From: an uncultured Bacteroidales bacterium
Lineage (GTDB): Bacteria > Bacteroidota > Bacteroidia > Bacteroidales > Lentimicrobiaceae
Direction of reading: 5' to 3'
Length of the DNA stretch: 46,131 nt
NCBI GenBank assembly: GCA_937894795.1
Contig: CALCQV010000103.1
Location: 1-46,131, forward strand
The notes beneath the pieces are model-generated. The model did not search any database and was not told where the DNA came from. It saw only the letters and a list, made by a program, of their open reading frames with translations. Below are positions 24,499 to 32,904 of the stretch, in pieces (positions within the stretch are counted from its first letter, which is position 1; every line of letters begins with the position of its first letter). The translations under genes were made by a program, and so were the position numbers.

Positions 24499-25068
24499 AT
24501 GGATACATACGTTACAGAGCGGACCTTTCAAAAGGTTAATTATCAAAATGCACCATTGCCAAAAGGAGAATATGAGAACTGCGTCTTTGACCAATGCGAT
24601 TTCACTTCCTTTGATTTATCGGAGATACGGTTTATTGAATGCCGGTTTAATGAATGCAATCTGAGCCTGGCCAAGCTAATCCGCACAGCCTTTCGCGATA
24701 TCAGGTTTAAGGGGTGCAAGATGCTTGGTTTACATTTTGAGGATTGTAATGAATTCGGACTATCTTTCTCATTTGATAACTGTCAGCTTAACCATTCTTC
24801 ATTTTACAAGACGAAACTTAATAAGACAGTTTTCAGGAATTCTCATCTGCATGAAGTTGATTTCAGTGAATGTGACCTTAAAAGCGTATTATTTGATGGC
24901 TGTGACCTTACCGGGGCTGCCTTCGAAAATACAAACCTTGAAAAGGCTGATCTTAGCACCTCCTTCAACTACACCATTGATCCTGAAATAAACAGGATCA
25001 AAAAAGCCCGTTTCTCTCTTGCCGGCCTTCCGGGATTGTTAAATAAGTATGATATTGAGATACTTTAG
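24499..25068 (+). CDS. Pentapeptide-repeat protein
   Basis: The 189-residue protein is built of A(D/N)LxF-like pentapeptide repeats (CVFDQ CDFTS FDLSE; CRFNE CNLSL; CDLKS VLFDG CDLTG AAFEN) over nearly the whole length. This gives a right-handed quadrilateral beta helix, with Cys at many of the inward positions. The set resembles Qnr/McbG-size proteins, some of which shield DNA gyrase, but the fold serves many purposes. The C-terminal 35 residues (FNYTIDPEINRIKKARFSL and on) resemble the end of that family. It begins four bases after ndh, so the two share a transcript. No resistance is claimed. Confidence 0.85.
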   Translation: MDTYVTERTFQKVNYQNAPLPKGEYENCVFDQCDFTSFDLSEIRFIECRFNECNLSLAKLIRTAFRDIRFKGCKMLGLHFEDCNEFGLSFSFDNCQLNHSSFYKTKLNKTVFRNSHLHEVDFSECDLKSVLFDGCDLTGAAFENTNLEKADLSTSFNYTIDPEINRIKKARFSLAGLPGLLNKYDIEIL

Positions 25069-25121
25069 TTTTTGGTTCTTGGTTTTTAGTTCTTTGTTTT
25101 GCTCTGAGTTGATTACTATAA

Positions 25122-25541
25122 TTATCTTGAACCACCTTTAACAATTGCTTCTTTAAGTACATCAAGGCTAATGTCCTTTAAAGACCTGAACTTAATGCAA
25201 TATCCACTTATACTGGCCTTTCCAAGATTCTTACCATATGTCTCAGCTAAGTATTTTTTCTCTTTTAATCCTAATATATAGACTGAAATTCCGGTGGTGT
25301 TTGCACTCAGTCCTATTTGATAGAACTCCCTTGTTTTCCCGTTAGCATATTCGATAGATTGTTGTCCATATCCAATATTAGGGTTAGAAACAACTTTATC
25401 ATCACTATTCTTACCATCTAAAAACCATAGCTTACAACCAGGCATCAATTCAAGGATCGCATGATGTATTACACGCATGTCGTTCATTTTTTGCTGAGGC
25501 TGTGAGTTAATATAGTTTTCAATTTGTTCTTTGAGATCCAT
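25122..25541 (-). CDS. DUF1801 domain protein
   Basis: A 139-residue small cytoplasmic protein with the DUF1801 (YdhG-like) fold. It opens with helix IENYINSQPQQKMNDMRVIHH, then the strand region around GCKLWFLDGKN, a central FYQIGLSANTTGISVYILG segment and a C-terminal GKASISGYCIKFRSLKDISLD motif. That closing GK...CIxFxxLxDI is shared with the neighbour at 25581. The two are separated by 39 bases on the same strand and are distant paralogues. The family's function is not established; some members are proposed as iron chaperones. Confidence 0.7.
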   Translation of the reverse strand: MDLKEQIENYINSQPQQKMNDMRVIHHAILELMPGCKLWFLDGKNSDDKVVSNPNIGYGQQSIEYANGKTREFYQIGLSANTTGISVYILGLKEKKYLAETYGKNLGKASISGYCIKFRSLKDISLDVLKEAIVKGGSR

Positions 25542-25580
25542 ATAGCGTAGATTTGCTGTTGATAATTTGAGAACTCTAAC

Positions 25581-26036
25581 TCACTTCTTCATCTGAGTTT
25601 CGTACACATTAATCCACTTTTCAATACTCATTTTTGTCATCAGTTCGCCGATAAGCTTATAGGGTATCTGATCGAATTTTTTAAAGCGGATACAGCTCTT
25701 CCCTATGTCCAATTTTTGCTTGCTGTGTTTGGGGTATTCAGTGACAAACCATTCCAACAAGGAATGATCCGAATAAATGCCCATGTGATAAAAGTTAATA
25801 GTATGCTTTTGCGAAGCTATTCCGGCAAACGGCAGTGGCTCGTTTGGTTTACAATGATAGCCGGCAGGGTATACAGTATGTGGTACTACATAGCCTAAAC
25901 CGCCGTAACTTATTCCGGCTTCAAACCCTTCAGGCAGATTTTCAACAATCACCTCATGTAGTTTCTTAAAAGGCTCTATCCTGTCGGCAGGCACATTAGC
26001 CAGGATTTCGTCAACACTATTTCCGTTTGCTTTCAT
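25581..26036 (-). CDS. DUF1801 domain protein
   Basis: A 151-residue DUF1801 protein, closer to the standard family form than its neighbour. It contains VDEILANVPADRIEPFKKLHEVI, the ISYGGLGYVVPHTVYP strand pair, a HTINFYHMGIYSDHSLLEWF segment and the end motif DIGKSCIRFKKFDQIPYKLI. It is cytoplasmic, with no signal peptide. It probably forms a two-gene unit with the paralogue downstream. No reaction is known for the family. Confidence 0.82.
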   Translation of the reverse strand: MKANGNSVDEILANVPADRIEPFKKLHEVIVENLPEGFEAGISYGGLGYVVPHTVYPAGYHCKPNEPLPFAGIASQKHTINFYHMGIYSDHSLLEWFVTEYPKHSKQKLDIGKSCIRFKKFDQIPYKLIGELMTKMSIEKWINVYETQMKK

Positions 26037-26290
26037 CTCGTTGTTTAGTTGAATTTCTTAACTATTACTAACAGATAGTTGCAGGATTTGTTATGAACAG
26101 TGTGCTATCAGTTAATCTGGTTTTCTATATATGGATAATCTGCGTTGCTGTTTTCTTAATTAATATTGTCTAATCCGCCTTTTCTTTGTTGACAAGTAAT
26201 GATGATAAATAATATACTGATATTCGTTTGGATTAAGATTTGCCAATTCAGGAGAGACTGTTCAAATAAGTGTTGCAAGGATGATGATAA

Positions 26291-26321
26291 TTGGAATTAA
26301 TGCCAAAAGATTTTAGATTTG
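26291..26321 (+). promoter_or_regulatory. metX promoter, possible leaderless start
   Basis: TTG (26291-26293) and TAGATTTG (26314-26321) are spaced 20 bases apart as in Bacteroidota promoters. The metX ATG begins at 26325, only three bases past the -7 box, about where transcription should start. Confidence 0.55.
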
Positions 26322-26324
26322 CAC

Positions 26325-27353
26325 ATGCATTTTTACACTTATCCCCTGACTTTTACTACAGAAAGCGGTGAACAGATCAAAGGTCTGGAAATAGCCTATC
26401 ATACATGGGGTAATCTTAATGAGGCGAAGGACAATGTTATCTGGATTTGCCATGCATTAACTGCCAATTCAGATGCTGCCGACTGGTGGCCGGGTATGGT
26501 AGGCCCGGGATTGTGTTTTGATACAGATAGGTATTTCGTAATTTGCGCCAATGTATTGGGATCGTGCTATGGTACTACCGGTCCCCTATCTATAAATCCC
26601 GACACAGGAAAGCAGTGGTTGCATACTTTCCCTGAGATTACTATAAGAGATGTTGTCAGGGTTAACGATTTGTTGAGGGAGTATCTGGGAATAAGACACA
26701 TACACATGGTAACAGGTGGTTCCATAGGTGGTTTCCAGTCGATGGAGTGGGCTATCATTAAACCGGAGTTGTTCAGCCATATTGTTTTGATTGCCTGCAG
26801 TGCAAAAGCTAGTCCGTGGGTAATTGCCTTCAATGAATCACAGCGCCTTGCCCTTATGGCCGACTGTTCTTTCGCCGAGGGGTATAGAAAGAGGAGTAAT
26901 GATGACTATCATGCTAAGGAAACTGATGGGAGTGAAGGACTGAAGGCTGCCCGTTCAATGGCACTCATCAGCTACAGGGCATCAGAAGCATACAACCATA
27001 CCCAGTCGGAAACGACTGATGAGAAGCTCACTGACTACAGGGCGTCCTCATACCAGCAGTACCAGGGTGAGAAGCTGGTAAAGAGGTTTAACGCTTACTC
27101 ATATTATATACTTACAAGATTTATTGATTCACATAATATTTACAGAGGCCGGTCAAGCATCCATGAACTGCTTGGTGCAATCAAAGCACGAACACTTGTA
27201 GTTGGCATCACTACCGATATACTATATCCTGTTAGCGAACAGAAACACTTAGCATCAATTTTCCCCAATGCGTCTTATAAAGAAATCTATTCTGATTTCG
27301 GGCACGATGGCTTCCTCATTGAAACAGACCAGTTGACTGAGCTTATACCCTGA
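26325..27353 (+). CDS. metX: Homoserine O-acetyltransferase
   Basis: A 342-residue alpha/beta-hydrolase-fold enzyme that transfers acetyl from acetyl-CoA to homoserine, the entry step of methionine synthesis by direct sulfhydrylation. The family pattern is clear: IAYHTWGNLN, CHALTANSDAADWW, the nucleophile Ser in VTGGSIGGFQSMEW, the catalytic Asp in GITTDILYPV and the His in FGHDGFLIE. A TTG at 26319 is in frame but lies in the promoter, so the ATG at 26325 is used. No S-adenosylmethionine riboswitch is present, unlike many metX genes in the phylum. Single gene, divergent from the DUF1801 pair. Confidence 0.95.
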   Translation: MHFYTYPLTFTTESGEQIKGLEIAYHTWGNLNEAKDNVIWICHALTANSDAADWWPGMVGPGLCFDTDRYFVICANVLGSCYGTTGPLSINPDTGKQWLHTFPEITIRDVVRVNDLLREYLGIRHIHMVTGGSIGGFQSMEWAIIKPELFSHIVLIACSAKASPWVIAFNESQRLALMADCSFAEGYRKRSNDDYHAKETDGSEGLKAARSMALISYRASEAYNHTQSETTDEKLTDYRASSYQQYQGEKLVKRFNAYSYYILTRFIDSHNIYRGRSSIHELLGAIKARTLVVGITTDILYPVSEQKHLASIFPNASYKEIYSDFGHDGFLIETDQLTELIP

Positions 27354-27398
27354 ATGTGGAAAGCTTTCTAATATTCTTCACATTTTTTTCAAGAAAAA

Positions 27399-27429
27399 GT
27401 TGGAAGTGTTATTTTAATGCGTATTTTTG
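27399..27429 (+). promoter_or_regulatory. Upstream promoter (P1) before rpsL
   Basis: GTTG (27399-27402), a 19-base spacer and TATTTTTG (27422-27429) fit the Bacteroidota consensus with one mismatch. The start would fall near 27434, just where the first hairpin begins. Confidence 0.6.
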
Positions 27430-27432
27430 CAC

Positions 27433-27745
27433 CCTCAATTTAAAGGATTCGTTTATACACGAATTCAATGAATTGAGGAAATTTCTGAGATTTTAGCGAA
27501 TCAAGGGAACCTGATAAATTTAGACAACTATAGGTTTCGATCAGTACAAGGCAGGAGTGCCGCTTCAAAAGAAGGCTGATTATGTCTAAAAAAGAAGGCA
27601 AAGGCTGTAACAGTCTCTCCGGTTATCAAATCCCTCCATACAATAAAATCCGGATTGCTGATTAGAAAGAAGATCAAAAGTTGGCAAAATAGGCTTTAAC
27701 AAAGGGTCTTCAAAGATTTCCCGAAAGGTGTAATTATTTTTTTAT
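27433..27745 (+). ncRNA. Structured RNA or long leader before rpsL
   Basis: A promoter ends three bases before the first stem. Fold 1: CCTCAATT (27433-27440) pairs with AATTGAGG (27471-27478) around an inner 8-bp stem (27445-27452 with 27459-27466, one G-T pair). Fold 2 is a branched domain: TTTAGACA (27519-27526) pairs with TGTCTAAA (27583-27590), then ATCAG (27540-27544) with CTGAT (27576-27580). These enclose two tetraloop hairpins, GGCA-GGAG-TGCC (27550-27561) and CTTC-AAAA-GAAG (27563-27574). A weak GGG/CCC hairpin and a T run near 27745 could end it. It does not match 6S, SRP, RNase P or tmRNA as I know them. It may be a separate small RNA or a regulatory leader. Confidence 0.45.
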
Positions 27746-27751
27746 CAGCGT

Positions 27752-27782
27752 ATTGTATTATTCAAATATAGTTGTACTTTTG
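27752..27782 (+). promoter_or_regulatory. Main promoter (P2) of the ribosomal superoperon
   Basis: ATTG (27752-27755), a 19-base spacer and TACTTTTG (27775-27782) match the consensus with one mismatch. A leader of about 50 bases precedes the rpsL ATG. Confidence 0.75.
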
Positions 27783-27837
27783 CAGTCCCCAAAAAAAAGG
27801 GTAAAGCAGCGATAAACAAATTTTTAAAAGTATTGAT

Positions 27838-28248
27838 ATGCCTACAATTTCGCAATTGGTTCGTAAAGGACGTACAAAGTTAACCTATAAGAGCAAATCA
27901 CCAGCTCTGGATGGTTGCCCGCAGCGAAGAGGTGTTTGTGTAAGGGTTTATACCACAACCCCCAAGAAACCTAATTCAGCAATGCGTAAGGTAGCCAGGG
28001 TTCGACTTACCAATAGTAAAGAAGTAAACGCGTATATTCCCGGCGAAGGTCACAATCTGCAGGAACATAGTATTGTTATGATCCGTGGTGGCAGGGTAAA
28101 AGATTTACCGGGTGTAAGATATCACATCATAAGGGGTGCACTTGATACTTCAGGTGTTGATGGTCGTAACCAGCGTCGTTCAAAGTACGGAACAAAACGT
28201 CCAAAAGGCGGTAAGGTTGCAGTTCCTGCAAAAGGTAAAGGAAAATAA
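27838..28248 (+). CDS. rpsL: 30S ribosomal protein S12
   Basis: A 136-residue S12 at the decoding centre of the small subunit. The TPKKPNSAMRK loop carries the Lys residue whose change gives streptomycin resistance in other bacteria, so the wild-type sensitive form is present. The second functional loop is VRGGRVKDLPGVRYH (here IRGGRVKDLPG). The end is Lys/Gly-rich. It is the first gene of a 31-gene superoperon, expressed from P2 at 27752 and possibly also P1 further upstream. Confidence 0.98.
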   Translation: MPTISQLVRKGRTKLTYKSKSPALDGCPQRRGVCVRVYTTTPKKPNSAMRKVARVRLTNSKEVNAYIPGEGHNLQEHSIVMIRGGRVKDLPGVRYHIIRGALDTSGVDGRNQRRSKYGTKRPKGGKVAVPAKGKGK

Positions 28249-28285
28249 TAATTCCGGTTTCAGGTAACCGTTAAGTATAGAAACA

Positions 28286-28753
28286 ATGAGGAAATCAAAA
28301 CCAAAAAAGAGAATAATTCTTCCTGATCCGAAGTTTAATGACGTGCTTGTCACCAAGTTCGTTAATAACTTGATGTATACAGGCAAGAAGAACCTGGCTT
28401 TCCAAATATTCTACGATGCCATTGAAATAGTTTCTGAAAAAACTTCGGAAGATGGCCTGGAAGTATGGAAAAAAGGATTGAACAATGTAACACCAAACGT
28501 TGAGGTTCGTAGCCGTCGTATTGGTGGTGCTACATTCCAGATTCCTTCTGAAATTCGCCCTTCACGTAAGAGCTCCATTGGAATGAAGAATCTGATACTT
28601 TTCTCACGTAAACGTCATGAGAAAACTATGGCAGCTAAACTTGCCGGTGAAATTATGGCAGCTTACAAAGAAGAAGGTGCTGCTTTTAAGAAAAAGGAGG
28701 ATACCCACCGTATGGCTGATGCCAACAAGGCATTCTCTCACTTTAGATTCTAA
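28286..28753 (+). CDS. rpsG: 30S ribosomal protein S7
   Basis: A 155-residue primary binder of the 16S rRNA 3' domain that organises the head of the small subunit next to the E site. It is recognised by MRKSKPKKRIILPDPKF, VTKFVNNLMYTGKK, the VEVRSRRIGGATFQIP hairpin and the HRMADANKAFSHFRF end. Normal length. It follows rpsL after 37 bases. Confidence 0.98.
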   Translation: MRKSKPKKRIILPDPKFNDVLVTKFVNNLMYTGKKNLAFQIFYDAIEIVSEKTSEDGLEVWKKGLNNVTPNVEVRSRRIGGATFQIPSEIRPSRKSSIGMKNLILFSRKRHEKTMAAKLAGEIMAAYKEEGAAFKKKEDTHRMADANKAFSHFRF

Positions 28754-28800
28754 TTTTTTATTTTATCCTTATAAACTCAATTAATACAATAACAAACACA

Positions 28801-30903
28801 ATGTCGGCTAAATTAGCACATACACGCAACATCGGCATTATGGCGCATATTGACGCGGGTAAAACCACGACAACGGAGCGTATATTGTATTATACCGGCG
28901 AGAACTATAAGATTGGTGAAGTGCACGAGGGTACAGCCACTATGGACTGGATGATCCAGGAACAGGAACGTGGCATTACCATTACTTCTGCTGCTACTAC
29001 CGTTTATTGGAACCTTAAGGATGAAAAATATAAAATAAATATTATTGATACCCCGGGTCATGTTGATTTTACTGTTGAAGTAGAGCGTTCACTCAGGGTG
29101 TTGGATGGCGCTGTTGCCATTTTCTGTGCAGTTGGTGGTGTGGAACCACAAAGTGAAACAGTATGGAAACAGGCTGATAAGTACCGTGTTCCCCGCATTA
29201 GCTTTGTCAATAAAATGGATAGGGCAGGTGCTGACTTCTTCGAGGTAATCAATCAGATTAAAGACAAACTGGGTGCTAATCCTGTTCCTCTGCAGATTCC
29301 TATTGGCGAGGAAGAAAATTTTGTCGGTGTTGTTGACCTTATTACAAACAAGGCAATTGTTTGGGATGATGATTCACTTGGTGCAAACTACACTGTTACC
29401 GAGGTTCCTGAAGAACTGAAGGAAGTTGTTAATGAATATCGTACAAAACTTATAGAAGGGATTGCCGAAGAGGATGAAAAGCTTTTTGAGAAATTCATGG
29501 CTGATCATGATTCTTTAACTCCTGAAGAAATGCGTGCGGTAATACGCAAAGCTACTATTGAACACCGCATAACACCGGTGCTTTGCGGTGCTTCATTCAA
29601 GAATAAAGGCGTACAGCCTTTACTTGATGCTATTGTTGAGTACTTGCCGAATCCTGCAGAGATTGATTCAGTTGTAGGTGTTAACCCACGTACTGAAGCT
29701 GAGGAAGCAAGGCATGCCAATCCGCAGGATCCATTCTCGGCACTTGTGTTTAAAATTGCTACCGATCCTTATGTTGGCAGATTAGCCTTTGTTAAGGTAT
29801 ACTCCGGTTCACTTGAAGCGGGCAGCTATGTTCTAAACACAGGTACAGGTAAAAAAGAGCGTATTTCACGCATCATGCAGATGCACGCCAATAAGCAGAA
29901 TCCGCTTGAGCATATTGAGGCCGGTGATATTGCCGCCCTTATTGGTTTCAAGGAATTGCGCACCGGTGATACCATATGCGATGAAAAGCATCCTATTATA
30001 CTTGAATCAATAACTTTCCCCGAGCCTGTTATTACCATCGCCGTTGAGCCTAAAACTCAGGATGATGTTGATAAACTGGAGGCTTCACTGGTTAAATTAG
30101 CAGAAGAGGATCCTACCTTTACAGTTAGGATTGATGAAGAAACCGGACAAACAGTGATTAGCGGAATGGGTGAACTACACCTGGATATCATTACTGACCG
30201 TTTGCGCCGGGAATTCAAGATTGAGATCAATAAAGGAAATCCGCAGGTTGCCTATAAAGAAGCAATTGTATCGACCATTGAACACCGTGAGATTTACAAG
30301 AAACAGCATGGCGGACGTGGTAAATTTGCCGACATACAGTTTGTTATGGGCCCGGCTGATGAAGGATTCAAAGGATTACAATTTATCAATGATATAAAAG
30401 GCGGAAACATTCCAAAAGAGTACGTACCTGCAATTGAAAAGGGATTCCGTATTGCCATGCAGAATGGCGTTTTGGCCGGTTTCAGTCTTGAAAGCTTAAA
30501 AGTACGTTTGGTTGATGGATCATTTCATACAGTGGATTCTGATTCATTGGCATTTGAAATATGTGCCAAGGTTGGTTTCAGAGAGGCTGCCCGTAAATCA
30601 CGGAGCGTGCTGATGGAGCCTATGATGAGGCTGGAAGTAAATGTACCTGATGAGTATGTAGGTGAAATTACAAGTGATTTGAATAAGCGTCGTGCCAGTG
30701 TTGAAGGAATAGAGCATAAGAACCGTTACCAGATAGTAAAGGCTCATGTTCCATTAGCTGAGATGTTTGGATATGTAACAAGTTTACGTACCATAACCTC
30801 AGGCAGGGGAACCTCAAGCATGGAGTTTTCACACTATGCTGAATTGCCGGCAGCACTGACAGATGATATAATATACAAGATTAAAGGATACCTTGTTAAA
30901 TAA
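28801..30903 (+). CDS. fusA: Elongation factor G
   Basis: A 700-residue translational GTPase that drives translocation and, with RRF, ribosome recycling. G1 is AHIDAGKTTTTE, the switch I end is RGITITSAAT, G3 is DTPGHVDF and G4 is NKMD. Domains II-V follow, including the MGELHLDI segment and the GRGTSSMEFSHYAELP end. Full length. In many phyla tuf follows here, but in this window the next gene is rpsJ, the usual arrangement in Bacteroidota. Confidence 0.98.
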   Translation: MSAKLAHTRNIGIMAHIDAGKTTTTERILYYTGENYKIGEVHEGTATMDWMIQEQERGITITSAATTVYWNLKDEKYKINIIDTPGHVDFTVEVERSLRVLDGAVAIFCAVGGVEPQSETVWKQADKYRVPRISFVNKMDRAGADFFEVINQIKDKLGANPVPLQIPIGEEENFVGVVDLITNKAIVWDDDSLGANYTVTEVPEELKEVVNEYRTKLIEGIAEEDEKLFEKFMADHDSLTPEEMRAVIRKATIEHRITPVLCGASFKNKGVQPLLDAIVEYLPNPAEIDSVVGVNPRTEAEEARHANPQDPFSALVFKIATDPYVGRLAFVKVYSGSLEAGSYVLNTGTGKKERISRIMQMHANKQNPLEHIEAGDIAALIGFKELRTGDTICDEKHPIILESITFPEPVITIAVEPKTQDDVDKLEASLVKLAEEDPTFTVRIDEETGQTVISGMGELHLDIITDRLRREFKIEINKGNPQVAYKEAIVSTIEHREIYKKQHGGRGKFADIQFVMGPADEGFKGLQFINDIKGGNIPKEYVPAIEKGFRIAMQNGVLAGFSLESLKVRLVDGSFHTVDSDSLAFEICAKVGFREAARKSRSVLMEPMMRLEVNVPDEYVGEITSDLNKRRASVEGIEHKNRYQIVKAHVPLAEMFGYVTSLRTITSGRGTSSMEFSHYAELPAALTDDIIYKIKGYLVK

Positions 30904-30936
30904 AGAAAAGCATTAAATCAATAAACTCAAAGTAAC

Positions 30937-31242
30937 GTGAGCCAAAGGATCAGAATTAAACTGAAATCGTACGATCACAGCCTGGTAGACAAATCAGCAG
31001 AAAAGATCGTTAAGACCGTGAAATCAACCGGTGCAGTTGTTAACGGGCCAATTCCGCTACCAACAAATAAGAAGATTTACACTGTGTTGAGGTCAACCTT
31101 TGTCAATAAAAAATCGAGAGAGCAGTTTGAATTGAACTCATACAAACGGTTACTCGATATTTACAGTACCACCAGCAAGACCATTGATGCGCTGATGAAG
31201 CTGGAATTGCCAAGTGGAGTTGAAGTTGAAATTAAAGTGTGA
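30937..31242 (+). CDS. rpsJ: 30S ribosomal protein S10
   Basis: A 101-residue S10, part of the 30S head and the NusE component of transcription antitermination complexes. It starts with GTG at 30937, and no ATG is available. Marks are IRIKLKSYDHSLVDKSAEKIV, GPIPLPTNKKIYTVLRSTFVNKKSREQFE and the end LPSGVEVEIKV. It lies 33 bases after fusA. Confidence 0.97.
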   Translation: MSQRIRIKLKSYDHSLVDKSAEKIVKTVKSTGAVVNGPIPLPTNKKIYTVLRSTFVNKKSREQFELNSYKRLLDIYSTTSKTIDALMKLELPSGVEVEIKV

Positions 31243-31311
31243 TAGAGGTCAAAGTAAACCAGACCGAGAGCTACTTGAAAAAAGAATCATCAAATTAAAC
31301 ATGATACTGCA

Positions 31312-31941
31312 ATGTCAGGAATTATAGGAAAAAAAATCGGAATGACCAGTATATTCGATGCCAATGGCAAGAATATACCTGTAACGGTCATTGAAGCCGG
31401 CCCTTGTTATGTCACACAGATCAGGACAAACGAAGTTGATGGATATGATGCCATTCAGCTTGCATACGAGGATAAGAAAGAAAAGCATACCAATAAGGCT
31501 GAGAAGGGCCATTTTGAAAAGGCCGGTATTTCACCGAAAAGAAAACTTGTAGAGTTTACACGTTTTGAAGCTGGTCACCGCAAGCAGTTTGGTGATAAGG
31601 TAGAAGTAGATGTTTTTGTTGAAGGTGAATATGTTGACGTAGTAGGAACCACCAAAGGTAAAGGATTCCAGGGTGTTGTTCGTCGTCATGGATTTTCAGG
31701 AGTTGGTGGTGCTACCCATGGTCAGCACAACAGGTTAAGGGCTCCCGGTTCAGTAGGTGCATCATCATGGCCATCAAGGGTATTCAAAGGTATCCGTATG
31801 GCAGGACAGATGGGCAGCAAAAGACGGAAGATCATCAACCTTCAGATAGTTAAAATAGTTAAGGAAAAGAATCTGTTATTGGTAAAAGGTGGAATACCCG
31901 GAGCTAACGGATCATATGTAATAATTGAACGATGGAGCTAG
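31312..31941 (+). CDS. rplC: 50S ribosomal protein L3
   Basis: A 209-residue early assembly protein near the peptidyl transferase centre. It begins GIIGKKIGMTSIFD. The GTTKGKGFQGVVRRHGFSG loop and the GQMGSKRR segment reach towards the 23S core, and the Gln in this loop is the methylation site in E. coli. Its 3' end overlaps rplD by 10 bases (ATG at 31932). Confidence 0.98.
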   Translation: MSGIIGKKIGMTSIFDANGKNIPVTVIEAGPCYVTQIRTNEVDGYDAIQLAYEDKKEKHTNKAEKGHFEKAGISPKRKLVEFTRFEAGHRKQFGDKVEVDVFVEGEYVDVVGTTKGKGFQGVVRRHGFSGVGGATHGQHNRLRAPGSVGASSWPSRVFKGIRMAGQMGSKRRKIINLQIVKIVKEKNLLLVKGGIPGANGSYVIIERWS

Positions 31942-32561
31942 AAGTTTATAACATTAAAGGGGAAAAGACTGCAAGGACAGTTACCCTGAGTGATTCGATC
32001 TACAATATCGAACCCAATGACCACGCCATCTATCTTGATGCAAAGCAATATCTGGCAAATCAACGTCAGGGAACTCATAGTTCAAAAGAGAAATCAACTG
32101 TATCAGGAAGTACCCGCAAGTTGAAAAAACAAAAAGGTACCGGTGGAGCAAGGGCAGGAAGCATCAAATCACCGTTAATGCGTGGTGGTGCCAGAGTATT
32201 TGGCCCTCGTCCAAGAACCTATAGCTTTAAATTGAACCAGAAACTGAAACAACTGGCTCGCTTATCAGCCCTTAGTTACAAGGCAAAAAACAATAGCATT
32301 GTAGTATTGGAAGATCTAAATATTGAAAAACCAAGAACCAAGACTTTTGTAGAATTACTGAATAACCTTCAACTTTCAGGTAAAAAGACACTTATGGTAT
32401 TGGGCGATAGCAATAAAGCACTATATTTGTCATCCCGTAATTTGAAGCAGGCAAGAGTTATAAGAGCTTGTGATTTAAACACATACGAAATTCTTCGTGC
32501 TCACCACCTGATCATTCTTGAAGGATCGGTTGCCGAAATAGAAAAAGTTTTTCAAAATTAA
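31932..32561 (+). CDS. rplD: 50S ribosomal protein L4
   Basis: A 209-residue protein with an extended loop lining the polypeptide exit tunnel (KKQKGTGGARAGSIKSP, then RGGARVFGPRPRTYSF). The globular part continues with LNQKLKQLARLSALSYKA and ends normally. It overlaps rplC by 10 bases, which couples their translation. In other bacteria L4 represses its own S10 operon; no such leader hairpin was identified here. Confidence 0.97.
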   Translation: MELEVYNIKGEKTARTVTLSDSIYNIEPNDHAIYLDAKQYLANQRQGTHSSKEKSTVSGSTRKLKKQKGTGGARAGSIKSPLMRGGARVFGPRPRTYSFKLNQKLKQLARLSALSYKAKNNSIVVLEDLNIEKPRTKTFVELLNNLQLSGKKTLMVLGDSNKALYLSSRNLKQARVIRACDLNTYEILRAHHLIILEGSVAEIEKVFQN

Positions 32562-32608
32562 ATCATCGCAATAGCGCTGAGAATTAGCAACCATTAATAA
32601 TAAAAACG

Positions 32609-32899
32609 ATGGGAATCATAATAAAGCCGGTAGTAACGGAAAAGATGACAACCTTAGGTGATAAGCTCCACCGTTACGGGTTCATCGTAAAGAAGGACTC
32701 AAACAAACTGCAGATAAAGAAAGCAGTAGAGGAATTATACGGAGTTGATGTTAAAGAAGTAAATACTATGACCTATGCCGGCAAGGCAAAAAGTAGGTTT
32801 ACCAAGACCGGTGCGGTTAAGGGAAACACGGGTGCATACAAAAAAGCTATCATAACATTAGCTGAAGGTGAAACAATTGATTTTTATAGCAATATTTAA
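32609..32899 (+). CDS. rplW: 50S ribosomal protein L23
   Basis: A 96-residue tunnel-exit protein where trigger factor and SRP dock. IIIKPVVTEKMT is the family start, YGFIVKKDSNKLQIKKAVEELYGVDVKEVNTM the core, and KKAIITLAEGETIDFYSNI the end. Five bases separate it from rplB. Confidence 0.96.
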   Translation: MGIIIKPVVTEKMTTLGDKLHRYGFIVKKDSNKLQIKKAVEELYGVDVKEVNTMTYAGKAKSRFTKTGAVKGNTGAYKKAIITLAEGETIDFYSNI

Positions 32900-32904
32900 A
32901 GATA

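Larger units (their letters stand above)
27354..27837. other. 484-base region upstream of the ribosomal operon
   Basis: This stretch holds no credible gene. It contains a promoter at 27399-27429, a run of RNA folds from 27433 to about 27590, less structured sequence to 27740 ending in a T-rich patch (27735-27743), and a second promoter at 27752-27782 that leads directly into rpsL. Confidence 0.7.

Noticed and set aside
24499..25068. Quinolone-resistance (Qnr) gene
   Set aside because: The pentapeptide fold alone does not show gyrase protection, and most such proteins are not Qnr.
26037..26318. S-adenosylmethionine riboswitch before metX
   Set aside because: No SAM-I or SAM-II core is visible, and the promoter lies so close to the ATG that there is no room for a leader.
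27583..27710. Short open frames upstream of rpsL
   Set aside because: They have no plausible start or family likeness, and they overlap paired stems of the RNA fold.
27433..27745. 6S, SRP, RNase P RNA or a tRNA in the rpsL upstream region
   Set aside because: No long bulged hairpin with 6S layout, no SRP helix 8, no RNase P core, and no complete cloverleaf. The short GTTTCGATC resembles a T-loop by chance.
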